Origin: Sphingobacterium populi
GTDB taxonomy: Bacteria > Bacteroidota > Bacteroidia > Sphingobacteriales > Sphingobacteriaceae
Reading direction: 5' to 3'
Length of the DNA stretch: 64,000 bases
Assembly (NCBI RefSeq): GCF_001586775.1
Contig: NZ_LQXS01000004.1
Location: 124,001 to 188,000, forward strand
In this document: positions 18,470 through 27,107 of the stretch, piece after piece
Position numbering within the stretch: position 1 is the first letter of the stretch
Layout of the letters: each line of letters begins with the position of its first letter
The notes under the pieces: generated by a model
Told to the model about the DNA's origin: nothing
The model's database searches: none
Seen by the model: the letters and a program-made list of their open reading frames with translations, nothing else
Translations under genes and position numbers: made by a program

Positions 18470-19393
18470 CTATGTGTGGAATATTTCGGCAATCATGCAA
18501 CGTGCGCTGCCGCCACCATACTTCTCAATGGTGTACACAGGTGTTTTTACAATCTCACCATGCACAGTTAGCCGTTCCTTTTGCGCATCGCTAAAATGCT
18601 TATATGCTTGTTCGCTCATCACGATAAGTGGATCAGCATTTGTTTTAGTACGCAACTCCAAGATGTTGCCACAAAAATGGTTCATCTGGTCTTCACTAAT
18701 TTCAATGATCTCTCGACCGCTTTCTTCTAAAGCATGCTGCACTGCTTGACGGCGTGCCGAATCTCGGATCGAATCCAGACAGACGACTGCAAATGCAGTA
18801 CCTATTGCCATCATCACGTTTGTATGATAGATCGGCAATCGTTCGTCACCTACCTGTTGGTATGCTTCAAACACTACAGCATTATAGTGAAGATCGTCAC
18901 AAAAGCGCTCGACCAAAGCGGGATGTGCTCGAGGCGATAACGAACAATAGGCCACACGATTAATTCGGTCCAAAATCAGTACGCCAGTGCTTTCTAGATA
19001 TTGCTGCTGATCTTCATAAATGGAATAATCGATAATCTGATCATAAGGCAATGCTTCATGTTGTAACACCCCGAGTACATTAAGTTGGCGTTCGAGCCTA
19101 CGATTTTTTGCAAACATCGGGTATAATACAGCTTTGCTCCCGTGAAAAGAGACGATATTATTAGGGAAGATGCTGTCCGGTGTATCCAATTTACCTTCGT
19201 CTTCCACAATAATGACACGTACATCGGCCTTTTCTAAGCGCTGAATCATCGCATTGAACTCCGTCAAAGCTAATTCTTGCGTATTATCACGCGTGCTTTC
19301 GGCTGTTTGAAAATAATTATTGACGGCGGTATCTTCATTTTTGCGAAACTGTGATGGTCGTACCATCAAGATCGTATCGGTAGTTTGTTTCAT
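18470..19393 (-). CDS. ctlX: CtlX-type citrulline/dimethylarginine hydrolase
   Basis: A 307-residue guanidine-group hydrolase of the amidinotransferase superfamily. The N-terminus (TILMVRPSQFRKNEDTAVNN) is typical of CtlX. The likely catalytic His lies in YHTNVMMAIG near residue 188 and the nucleophilic Cys in GGGSARCM near residue 300. The annotated family role is citrulline use; exact substrate not proven. Its start is three bases after the stop of the upstream arginine-deiminase-like gene, so the two are co-transcribed. Confidence 0.85.
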   Translation of the reverse strand: MKQTTDTILMVRPSQFRKNEDTAVNNYFQTAESTRDNTQELALTEFNAMIQRLEKADVRVIIVEDEGKLDTPDSIFPNNIVSFHGSKAVLYPMFAKNRRLERQLNVLGVLQHEALPYDQIIDYSIYEDQQQYLESTGVLILDRINRVAYCSLSPRAHPALVERFCDDLHYNAVVFEAYQQVGDERLPIYHTNVMMAIGTAFAVVCLDSIRDSARRQAVQHALEESGREIIEISEDQMNHFCGNILELRTKTNADPLIVMSEQAYKHFSDAQKERLTVHGEIVKTPVYTIEKYGGGSARCMIAEIFHT

Positions 19394-19396
19394 AGC

Positions 19397-20311
19397 TCAA
19401 TCGCGATAAAGTGGTAATGTTGAACAACGAAGTAAACCTTCCTGTTTGCCAATTTCATGATATGGAATCTCTTCTACGTGCAATCCTTGTGCTCGAAGCC
19501 AGTGGTTTAACCGTGTGAATTGCATTTCGGAAACCACGACCTCCGGTGAGATAGAAAATACATTAGAATACATCTGGTACATCTCATCTGCCGTGATCTG
19601 GAAAAGGTTTTCTAAACCAAATAAGTCAACCAAAAATTGATATTCTTCGGGATTCCGAAATCCACCTTCATAAATAATGGCTTTATCTATGCCTACAGGT
19701 TGAAAACAGCAATCTAAGTGCAAGGCATTGGCGCGCGCATCGGTCATTGATTTCACCAGATCGAAGGCTTTCACTTTTTTATTCGGGAAAAGATCTTGCA
19801 TAAAGGTAATTGCCGCCGTATTAGTCCGCGCCGTATTGTAGTCGCTATAATCTGTACCGGTGTATGTTCCGATCAGCAAATAATCGTTCCACACTAGAAC
19901 ATCTCCGCCTTCAATGTGCACTTCTTCTGGCGGGACAATCACGTTTTTCGGATCAATTCGAGCAACGATATCTTGAATCGCTTGCCATTCGTCTGCCCGG
20001 TCAGGCAATATATTCGCTTTTACAAAAATATTGTCTACCACAAAACCAATATCTCTGGTGAAGATCTGATTCATGTTTTCTACACGTTTAGGCCGCAAAA
20101 CTTCAACATCGTATTTCTTAAGCACACGTTGAAAAGCGTCGATCTCCTGCACCATATCTACTTCTTTTGGGTAAGTTCCTGCTCGTATATGTTCCAACGA
20201 TTTAGGATCATATGCCTCGGATTCCATCGGTGTGGGGCCATTGGAATCTGCTCTTCCCAGAATAACGGAGCGTAATTTATTGGTTTCGTTTTTTATTGAC
20301 AGCTTCAGCAT
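19397..20311 (-). CDS. Arginine deiminase/dimethylargininase-like hydrolase
   Basis: A 304-residue member of the amidinotransferase/DDAH superfamily. It shows FTRDIGFVVDN (about residue 88), HIEGGDVLVW (about 135), a central HLDCCFQPV (about 198) and a C-terminal Cys in GLLRCSTLPL (about 295), the expected nucleophile. Enzymes of this group release ammonia or methylamine from guanidino groups. It is first of a two-gene operon with ctlX, consistent with joint arginine/citrulline breakdown. No close membership (ADI, DDAH or amidinotransferase) can be assigned by eye. Confidence 0.8.
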   Translation of the reverse strand: MLKLSIKNETNKLRSVILGRADSNGPTPMESEAYDPKSLEHIRAGTYPKEVDMVQEIDAFQRVLKKYDVEVLRPKRVENMNQIFTRDIGFVVDNIFVKANILPDRADEWQAIQDIVARIDPKNVIVPPEEVHIEGGDVLVWNDYLLIGTYTGTDYSDYNTARTNTAAITFMQDLFPNKKVKAFDLVKSMTDARANALHLDCCFQPVGIDKAIIYEGGFRNPEEYQFLVDLFGLENLFQITADEMYQMYSNVFSISPEVVVSEMQFTRLNHWLRAQGLHVEEIPYHEIGKQEGLLRCSTLPLYRD

Positions 20312-20505
20312 GATTAATTTTTATAACACATGAAGATATAAATTTAATCTTTTATTTTCATTCATCAGCTATTTCTGTTATTTGTAGATCACAATTTATG
20401 TTACAAAATACATGGTTAAACAGCATTTTTGCCTCGGCGTGTACGGCCCAATTTGATCAAGAGAATAAAAGGAACACAGCATTATTTTTTCGCCAATAAA
20501 AATCG

Positions 20506-20513
20506 TAATTTTG
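20506..20513 (+). promoter_or_regulatory. -7 promoter element of gcvP
   Basis: TAATTTTG starting about 97 bases before the chosen gcvP ATG, giving a leader of roughly 85 bases. The rest of the 291-base gap to the divergent hydrolase gene is AT-rich with no other recognised site. Confidence 0.5.
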
Positions 20514-20602
20514 CCCCGTCAAAAGGTTCATGAGTCGGGATCACGTCATAGGGAAGTGAAAAGGAAGCTAGAACGATGTAAATGAAAAAGTTAAGGGCTA
20601 CA

Positions 20603-23479
20603 ATGAGCAATATATTTTACAGCGAAAAATTTGAAGATCGTCACAACGGTCCTCGGGCCACCGAGGTAGACGATATGTTAAACTTTCTGGGTGTGTCGTC
20701 TCTAGACGAACTGATCGAGCAAACCGTACCAGCTCCGATTCGGAGAAAAGAGATGCGATTGCCCTCTTCATTAAGTGAGGTAGCTTACTTAGAGCGTGTG
20801 AATCAAATCGCCGAAAAAAACAAGGTTTTCAAATCCTATATTGGCCAAGGATATTATAACGTAGTACTTCCAGGAGTTATTCAGCGCAATGTGTTTGAAA
20901 ATCCAGGATGGTACACCCAATATACGCCTTACCAAGCCGAGATTGCGCAAGGTCGCTTGCAAGCGTTGCTCAACTTCCAGACTATGGTTTCGGACTTGAC
21001 TGGATTAGAAATTGTTAATGCTTCGCTTTTAGATGAAGCGACCGCAGCTGCAGAAGCGATGTTCATGTTGTTCAATGCGCGCAAGAACAAACAAGCACGT
21101 ACATTCTTAGTCAGTTCAGATATTTTTCCGCAAACATTAGATGTATTGCGCACTCGAGCACTACCTTTCGGCGTCGAAATCAAAACGGCTGACCTATCAG
21201 CTAATGATTTGTCGGACGATGTGTTTGCTATATTTTTACAATATCCTGCAGCAAGTGGTTCAGTATCTGATTACCGTGAGCTTGTTAGTGCAGCTAGTGA
21301 AAAAAGTATTACTACTGCAGTAGCAGCAGATCTGATGTCGCTGGCACTATTGACGCCTCCGGGCGAGTGGGGCGCTGATGTCGTGGTTGGTAACAGCCAA
21401 CGTTTTGGTGTGCCGATGGGTTTTGGCGGTCCGCATGCAGCTTACTTCGCGACAAAAGATGCGTACAAACGGTCAATCCCTGGCCGTATCATCGGCGTAA
21501 CTTCGGATTCTTCTGGTAATTATGCGCTTCGTATGGCGTTGCAAACACGTGAGCAACACATCCGTCGCGACAAAGCCTCATCCAATATCTGTACAGCGCA
21601 AGCTTTGCTGGCGATAATGGCCTCTTTTTACGCGGTGTACCATGGACCACAAGGCATCAAAAATATTGCTTCGAGAATTCACGATTTGACCCGCTTGGCA
21701 GATCAAGCGATTCAAGCTTTAGGTTACAAGCAACTTAACACGAACTATTTTGATACGCTGCGTTTTGAAGTTGGTGAGCAAGCTGGCACGTTGAAAGGCG
21801 AAGCGTTGGACAATAGCCTCAACTTCTTCTACCAAGATCAATTTGTGGGGATCTCTATCGACGAAACTACAACATTCGAAGACATCAAAACCATCGTTAA
21901 AGTATTTGCAAGAATAAAAGGCAAAAATGCGAATGATGTAGATGTTGAAGCGATTGCAGAACAGTTGGAACAAGCAATCCCGGCTGATCTGGTACGCCAA
22001 TCCGACTATCTTACACACCCAGTTTTCAATAGTTACCACTCCGAGAGTGAGATGCTTCGTTATATCAAATCATTGGAAGCCAAAGATCTTTCTTTGTGCC
22101 ACTCGATGATTCCGTTAGGATCATGTACCATGAAGTTGAATGCAACTTCGGAAATGATTCCAGTAACGTGGGCACGTTTTGGCAGTTTGCATCCATTTGC
22201 ACCAGTCGATCAAACTTCGGGTTATATGCAATTGTTGGATGAATTAAACCAATGGTTGGCCGAGATTACCGGTTTTGCCAAGATGTCTTTCCAACCAAAT
22301 TCGGGAGCTCAAGGTGAGTATGCCGGTTTGATGGTTATCCAGGCATATTTAGAAAGCAAAGGGCAAGGACACCGTAATATTTGTTTAATTCCGGCTTCGG
22401 CACACGGTACCAATCCGGCTTCTGCTTCAATGGCAGGCTTGAAAGTAGTGGTAGTGAAATGCGATGAACGCGGTAATATTGATGTAGCAGATTTAAAAGC
22501 CAGAGCAGAAGAACATAGCGAAAACCTACATTCTTTGATGGTGACTTATCCGTCTACGCATGGCGTCTTTGAAGAACCGATCATTGAGATTTGTAATACC
22601 ATTCACGAACATGGTGGACAAGTATATATGGATGGTGCGAATATGAATGCACAAGTTGGATTGACCAGTCCAGGCTTTATTGGTGCGGATGTTTGTCACT
22701 TAAACTTGCACAAAACATTCTGTATTCCACATGGCGGTGGCGGCCCAGGCATGGGACCAATCGGCGTAGCCGAGCATTTGGTACCATTCTTACCAAATCA
22801 CAGCGTCGTACCGGTTTCTGGTCAAGAAGGAATCACGGCAGTATCTGCTGCGCCTTATGGATCGACTTCTATCTTAGTAATTCCACACGCATATATTGCT
22901 ATGATGGGCGCTGAAGGTCTTACGACTGCCACCAAAACAGCGATCTTAAACGCAAACTACATCAAAGCGCGTTTAGAAGGCCATTATCCTGTCTTGTACG
23001 CTGGCGCAAATGGCCGTTGTGCGCATGAGATGATTTTGGATTGTCGTAGCTTTAAAAACGTAGGAATCGAAGTAGCCGACATCGCAAAGCGATTGATGGA
23101 TTATGGTTTCCACGCTCCTACTGTATCATTCCCGGTAGCTGGCACCCTAATGGTTGAACCGACAGAATCGGAGTCGAAAGCCGAATTAGATCGTTTCTGC
23201 GATGCCTTGATTGCGATTCGCGCAGAGATTGCCTTGGTAGAATCTGGAGAAGTAGATACCAAAAATAATGTGTTAAAAAATGCGCCGCACACGGCTCAAG
23301 TAGTGATTGATGATGCATGGGATCGCTCTTACAGTCGTCAGCAAGCAGCGTATCCATTAGCTTATTTGCGTAACAATAAATTTTGGCCTACTGTTGGGCG
23401 GGTGAATGAGTCACAAGGTGACCGAACCTTAATTTGCTCTTGCCCTCCAATAGAAGCCTATGCTGAGCTAGAAGCGTAA
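20603..23479 (+). CDS. gcvP: Glycine dehydrogenase (decarboxylating), single-chain P protein
   Basis: A 958-residue PLP enzyme of the glycine cleavage system, with both halves fused as in most Gram-negatives. The N-terminus [10 protein letters not shown] is the family start; [14 protein letters not shown] and [13 protein letters not shown] lie in the first half; the PLP-binding Lys is in [17 protein letters not shown] near residue 705. An in-frame ATG at 20582 would add seven residues; 20603 fits homologues better. GcvT and GcvH are not in the window. A strong terminator follows. Confidence 0.97.
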   Translation: MSNIFYSEKFEDRHNGPRATEVDDMLNFLGVSSLDELIEQTVPAPIRRKEMRLPSSLSEVAYLERVNQIAEKNKVFKSYIGQGYYNVVLPGVIQRNVFENPGWYTQYTPYQAEIAQGRLQALLNFQTMVSDLTGLEIVNASLLDEATAAAEAMFMLFNARKNKQARTFLVSSDIFPQTLDVLRTRALPFGVEIKTADLSANDLSDDVFAIFLQYPAASGSVSDYRELVSAASEKSITTAVAADLMSLALLTPPGEWGADVVVGNSQRFGVPMGFGGPHAAYFATKDAYKRSIPGRIIGVTSDSSGNYALRMALQTREQHIRRDKASSNICTAQALLAIMASFYAVYHGPQGIKNIASRIHDLTRLADQAIQALGYKQLNTNYFDTLRFEVGEQAGTLKGEALDNSLNFFYQDQFVGISIDETTTFEDIKTIVKVFARIKGKNANDVDVEAIAEQLEQAIPADLVRQSDYLTHPVFNSYHSESEMLRYIKSLEAKDLSLCHSMIPLGSCTMKLNATSEMIPVTWARFGSLHPFAPVDQTSGYMQLLDELNQWLAEITGFAKMSFQPNSGAQGEYAGLMVIQAYLESKGQGHRNICLIPASAHGTNPASASMAGLKVVVVKCDERGNIDVADLKARAEEHSENLHSLMVTYPSTHGVFEEPIIEICNTIHEHGGQVYMDGANMNAQVGLTSPGFIGADVCHLNLHKTFCIPHGGGGPGMGPIGVAEHLVPFLPNHSVVPVSGQEGITAVSAAPYGSTSILVIPHAYIAMMGAEGLTTATKTAILNANYIKARLEGHYPVLYAGANGRCAHEMILDCRSFKNVGIEVADIAKRLMDYGFHAPTVSFPVAGTLMVEPTESESKAELDRFCDALIAIRAEIALVESGEVDTKNNVLKNAPHTAQVVIDDAWDRSYSRQQAAYPLAYLRNNKFWPTVGRVNESQGDRTLICSCPPIEAYAELEA

Positions 23480-23493
23480 GCAACTTTCAGCCA

Positions 23494-23535
23494 ATGAAAA
23501 AAGGATCTGACCTATCGGTCAGATCCTTTTTTCAT
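23494..23535 (+). terminator. Rho-independent terminator of gcvP
   Basis: A perfect 19-bp stem (23494-23512 with 23517-23535), loop TATC, with an A run on one side and a T run on the other. It lies 14 bases after the gcvP stop. Confidence 0.95.
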
Positions 23536-23590
23536 TTATGTAGTATGAGATAAGCAGCCAATTCTAGCATGCAATGCTAGATAATCGCAA

Positions 23591-23619
23591 TTGGTTTACC
23601 AGCGAAATGACTAAGTTTG
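23591..23619 (+). promoter_or_regulatory. Promoter of the RsmI-like gene
   Basis: TTG at 23591-23593, an 18-base spacer and TAAGTTTG at 23612-23619; the ATG follows after four bases, suggesting a leaderless message. Confidence 0.65.
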
Positions 23620-23623
23620 CATT

Positions 23624-24340
23624 ATGGCGTTCGGAAAACTCTATCTTATACCAGTACCACTAGCAGAAGGCGCAGAAAAAGCTTCGTACACATTGCTACA
23701 TCAAGAAGTAATTCAATCGATCGACGAATACATCGTGGAGAATGAAAAAACGGCACGCAAGTTCTTGAAACTTGCCGGACTAAAAATTGCGCAAAGCGAA
23801 TTAATCATACATGATTATGGCAAGCATGTGCGCGATAAAGTGAATTATAACGCCTTGTTTAACGGACTAATGTCGGGCAAAGATGTAGGCTTAATGTCTG
23901 ACGCCGGCAGTCCGGGAGTAGCAGATCCAGGCGCACTAGTGGTGGCCGAAGCGCATAAGCGTGGTATACAGGTTTGTCCACTAGTAGGCCCCAGCTCAAT
24001 TTTACTAGCGTTGATGGGATCCGGATTCAATGGACAGCAATTTAATTTTCATGGCTATTTGCCGATCGATAAGGCGGCCCGAAGTCGTAAAATAAAAGAT
24101 TTAGAATCAACGGCTAGCAAAGAGCATAGTACACAAATTTTTATTGAAACGCCATTTCGCAATGGCCAACTCCTAAACGAACTACTACGCACCTGCCATC
24201 CGAATACGAGATTGTGCGTGGCTTGGAATCTAACTGGCGAAGACGAACAAATCATATCCCAGCCCATCGCAAGGTGGAAAACGATAGCAGAAGTTGACCT
24301 GCATAAAAAACCCGCAATATTCCTCCTTTTTGCTTCATAA
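23624..24340 (+). CDS. SAM-dependent methyltransferase, tetrapyrrole methylase fold (RsmI-like)
   Basis: A 238-residue protein of the tetrapyrrole/corrin methylase superfamily, closest to RsmI, which 2'-O-methylates C1402 of 16S rRNA. It has MSDAGSPGVADPGALVV near residue 90, PLVGPSSILLALMGSGF near 118 and FIETPFRNGQLL near 170. The N-terminus LYLIPVPLAEG differs from the usual RsmI LYLVATPIGNL, so it is probably the separate Bacteroidota paralogue whose target is not settled. Confidence 0.85.
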   Translation: MAFGKLYLIPVPLAEGAEKASYTLLHQEVIQSIDEYIVENEKTARKFLKLAGLKIAQSELIIHDYGKHVRDKVNYNALFNGLMSGKDVGLMSDAGSPGVADPGALVVAEAHKRGIQVCPLVGPSSILLALMGSGFNGQQFNFHGYLPIDKAARSRKIKDLESTASKEHSTQIFIETPFRNGQLLNELLRTCHPNTRLCVAWNLTGEDEQIISQPIARWKTIAEVDLHKKPAIFLLFAS

Positions 24341-24417
24341 TATCCGTAATTTTAGCTGGATTGATCTCACTTCGATATTATTTATGAGGTCAGCATATAT
24401 ATATTAACGAAACACAC

Positions 24418-24891
24418 ATGTCCGAATTATCACCAGAATTAATTGCCGAATTGCAGCAGTTGACGATCTACGTCATGATTGTCATCCTTTTGGTGTGGAT
24501 TCTTTTCGCGTACAACGTGCGTAAGACATTATTACTGATTAAGCCCGAAAACCAAATTATCTTACCAAACCAAGCTTGGTTTCTGGCCGTACCATTATTT
24601 AATATATTTTGGAATTTTGAGGTTTCAAAGCGCTTGGCTTATTCTTTCAACAATGAGTTTTTTGATCGCAAAGTTGCAGTAGAAGAGATGCCGACCCTAC
24701 AGATCGGTAATCGCTACGCATGGTCCTTTTTAATCTACAATATTCCCTTTTTTCCAGATTTTATCCGCCTTCTGGCATTTATACTATGTATCACCTATTT
24801 TATATCGTACTGGTATAAGATTGTACAATTCAAATCATTGATTCAGGATCATGAGGCCTGGAAACAAAAGCAGCAGCCCAATGAAGATTAA
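24418..24891 (+). CDS. Uncharacterised integral membrane protein
   Basis: A 157-residue protein that I cannot assign to a named family. Hydrophobic segments lie near residues 15-35 and 115-135, with a shorter one near 50-65; the C-terminus is charged (KQKQQPNED). It overlaps the start of the nif3-like gene by 11 bases, so the two are translationally coupled, and a zinc-ribbon gene follows. No catalytic motif seen. Confidence 0.7.
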   Translation: MSELSPELIAELQQLTIYVMIVILLVWILFAYNVRKTLLLIKPENQIILPNQAWFLAVPLFNIFWNFEVSKRLAYSFNNEFFDRKVAVEEMPTLQIGNRYAWSFLIYNIPFFPDFIRLLAFILCITYFISYWYKIVQFKSLIQDHEAWKQKQQPNED

Positions 24892-25978
24892 AGAATTAAC
24901 GCATTACCTTGAACAGTTAGCGCCACTAAGCTATCAAGAGTCTTATGACAATTCAGGCTTAATCGTTGGTAATCCAAACGATGAGATACATCGCGCATTG
25001 ATATCCCTTGATTGTACAGAGTCTGTCGTTGATGAAGCGATAGCGGAGGGATGTGATATTATCATTTCACATCATCCCATTATTTTCAAGGGATTAAAGC
25101 GTTTTACAGGCCAAAATTATGTAGAGCGAACGGTCATCAAAGCAATAAAAAACGGCATCGCCCTTTACGCTATTCATACCAATTTGGACAACGTCTTAGG
25201 TGGTGTAAACTCGAAGATCGCCGATAAACTACAGTTAGACGCAATATCTATCCTTTCACCGAAGAAACACATTCTTAAAAAATTAGCCGTTTTTGTACCA
25301 CGAACTCACGTTGAGGAAGTACGAGAAGCACTTTTCAGTAGTGGTGCCGGGCGCATTGGAGAATATGATCAAGCAAGTTTTAATACAGCGGGATACGGCA
25401 CCTTTCGTCCATTAGAAAAAGCCAATCCCCACATCGGTTCGCGCGGTGAGCAAGAGCGTGTAGAAGAAACTAAAATCGAAGTTGTCTACCCTGCTCATAT
25501 AGAGCGCCAAGTATTGGTTGCGATGTTGGCCGCTCACCCTTACGAAGAAGTCGCTTACGATATCTTAAATCTAGAAAACACAGTGCATCACGTAGGATCT
25601 GGCGCTATCGGGAACTTGCAGGAGCCTTTGCTCGCAGAAGATTTCTTGCGATTCTTGAAAGATTCGCTAAAGCTTTCGATAATCCGACATACCAACCTGC
25701 CTCGCAAACCTATAAGCCGAGTAGCCGTATGCGGAGGAGCTGGCGGGTTTTTGCTACAAGATGCTATACGTTCTGGTGCTGATGTTTTTATAACATCAGA
25801 TTATAAGTATCACGAATTCTTTGACGCAGAAGATAAAATAGTTATAGCCGACGTGGGACACTATGAAAGTGAACAGTTTACACAAGAATTATTGATGGAA
25901 TTAATTCAGAAAAAATTTGCTAACTTTGCTGTCCTGTTGACTGAAACAGAGACAAATCCGATAAAGTACTTTATTTAA
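24881..25978 (+). CDS. Nif3-like dinuclear metal centre protein (GTP cyclohydrolase 1 type 2/NIF3 family)
   Basis: A 365-residue NIF3 family protein. It has NSGLIVG near residue 25, the metal ligands in SHHPIIFKG near 62 and IHTNLDNV near 95, an inserted CutA-like (PII-fold) domain in the middle (about 125-235), and the closing GGAGGFLLQDA with SDYKYHEFFDA and DVGHYESE. Family members form hexamers with two metals per subunit; the physiological reaction is uncertain. ATG 24881 is chosen over 24851. Its stop overlaps the next ATG (TAATG). Confidence 0.93.
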   Translation: MKIKELTHYLEQLAPLSYQESYDNSGLIVGNPNDEIHRALISLDCTESVVDEAIAEGCDIIISHHPIIFKGLKRFTGQNYVERTVIKAIKNGIALYAIHTNLDNVLGGVNSKIADKLQLDAISILSPKKHILKKLAVFVPRTHVEEVREALFSSGAGRIGEYDQASFNTAGYGTFRPLEKANPHIGSRGEQERVEETKIEVVYPAHIERQVLVAMLAAHPYEEVAYDILNLENTVHHVGSGAIGNLQEPLLAEDFLRFLKDSLKLSIIRHTNLPRKPISRVAVCGGAGGFLLQDAIRSGADVFITSDYKYHEFFDAEDKIVIADVGHYESEQFTQELLMELIQKKFANFAVLLTETETNPIKYFI

Positions 25979-26715
25979 TGGAACAAACTGTAGAACAAAA
26001 ACTAAAAGCTTTATGGGCATGGCAATCGATCCATACCAAAGTTGACAAAATTCGCCAGGTAAGGGGAGAACTGCCTATTGAGGTGGCTGATCTAGAAGAC
26101 GAGATCGCAGGATTGGAAACTCGTAATGAGAAAATCCGCAGTGAGCTTGATGAGTTAGAAGATTCCATCGTATCTCGTAAAAACATGATTAAAGACGCGC
26201 AAGCGGCAATCAAGAAATACGAAACTCAACTTAACGAAGTAAAAAATAACCGTGAGTACGATGCCATCACGAAAGAAATCGAGCTGCAGGGCTTAGAGAT
26301 CCAAGTATGTGAGAAACGTATTCGCGAAGCTGAATTTGAAATTTCGAACAAAACCGAATTGTATGAAACTACCGAAGGTAATCTAAACTACAGTAAAGGG
26401 GAGTTGGAAGTTAAGAAACAGGAGCTAGAGAACATTACCTCTGAAACACAAAAAGAGGAAGACTCGCTACTGAAAGCAGCAGAAGCATCTGAAGCTAATA
26501 TCGATGAGCGCCTATTGAAAGTCTCCAACAAATTGCGAAATTCTTTCCGCAATGGACTGGCCATCGTATCTATCGAACGTGATAGCTGCTCTGGTTGCCA
26601 CAATAAAATACCTGCGCAAATGCAATCTGAAATCAGACAACGTAAAAAGATCTTAGTGTGCGAGCACTGCGGCCGAATACTGGTCGATGAAGAAATCGCC
26701 TCCGAAGAAGTTTAA
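25978..26715 (+). CDS. C4-type zinc ribbon protein with long coiled-coil
   Basis: A 245-residue protein: about 180 residues of continuous charged coiled-coil (DLEDEIAGLETRNEKIRSEL, ELEVKKQELENITSE), then a C-terminal zinc ribbon with CSGCHNKIP and CEHCGRIL near residues 203-228. This is the CT398/zf-RING_7 arrangement; in other bacteria such proteins are linked to flagellar or secretion functions, but no role is fixed for Bacteroidota. It overlaps the Nif3 gene by one base. A likely terminator follows. Confidence 0.9.
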   Translation: MEQTVEQKLKALWAWQSIHTKVDKIRQVRGELPIEVADLEDEIAGLETRNEKIRSELDELEDSIVSRKNMIKDAQAAIKKYETQLNEVKNNREYDAITKEIELQGLEIQVCEKRIREAEFEISNKTELYETTEGNLNYSKGELEVKKQELENITSETQKEEDSLLKAAEASEANIDERLLKVSNKLRNSFRNGLAIVSIERDSCSGCHNKIPAQMQSEIRQRKKILVCEHCGRILVDEEIASEEV

Positions 26716-26735
26716 CACGCATTGAGAAAATTTCC

Positions 26736-26766
26736 GCCCTCCAAGACATTTTTGGGGGGCTTTTTC
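26736..26766 (+). terminator. Rho-independent terminator of the Nif3/zinc-ribbon operon
   Basis: GCCCTCC (26736-26742) pairs with GGGGGGC (26754-26760), one G-T wobble, followed by TTTTT. It lies 20 bases after the stop. Confidence 0.75.
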
Positions 26767-26808
26767 GTTTGTAGACAACAAACTACAAAAGAAAATTGGA
26801 TGGGAAAA

Positions 26809-26843
26809 TTTGAGTTCAAACACTAATTTATATTATAGATTTG
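26809..26843 (+). promoter_or_regulatory. Promoter of the peptide/fimbrillin locus
   Basis: TTTG at 26809-26812, a 23-base spacer and TAGATTTG at 26836-26843. The peptide gene starts 39 bases downstream. Confidence 0.6.
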
Positions 26844-26882
26844 CATCACTCTATTCAGCTCTACCTGCAAATGGAGGATATT

Positions 26883-27080
26883 ATGAGAAACGAAAATATA
26901 AAGAAAATGAACTCAAAAATACGTCGCGCCTACGTCGCGCCTACACTGAATATTTTTATCGTCGAATTAGAAAACAGTATCGCAGCAGGTTCCGCACAAG
27001 TTGTTGTTCAATCTCCGACTCAAGATGTAGATCACTTATGGGAGTCAAATGTCGCCGATGATCGCGAGCTTTATTGGTAG
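26883..27080 (+). CDS. Small protein paired with a fimbrillin-like lipoprotein gene
   Basis: A 65-residue protein. ATG 26883 is chosen because GGAGG lies seven bases upstream; 26871 is an alternative. The core has a pattern Y-x-x-P-x-x-N...E...IAAGS-x-QV, then an acidic Trp-containing end (DHLWESN). The product of 32227-32406 shares it (Y-F-K-P-I-V-N, E-Y-G-V-A-A-S-S-V-Q-V, ENWE). Both lie directly upstream of a fimbrillin-like lipoprotein gene, here with 27 bases between. Function unknown. An 11-bp tandem repeat (26920-26941) is inside the coding region; both copies are needed for the conserved frame. Confidence 0.72.
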   Translation: MRNENIKKMNSKIRRAYVAPTLNIFIVELENSIAAGSAQVVVQSPTQDVDHLWESNVADDRELYW

Positions 27081-27107
27081 CCCCTAAAAAATCTATAAGC
27101 AACAGTC

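Noticed and set aside
20312-20602. Glycine riboswitch before gcvP.
   Set aside because: No glycine-aptamer core motifs were found in the leader.
26920-26941. An 11-bp tandem duplication that might have caused a frameshift in the small peptide gene.
   Set aside because: Both copies are needed to keep the frame shared with the related peptide at 32227-32406, so it is part of the gene.
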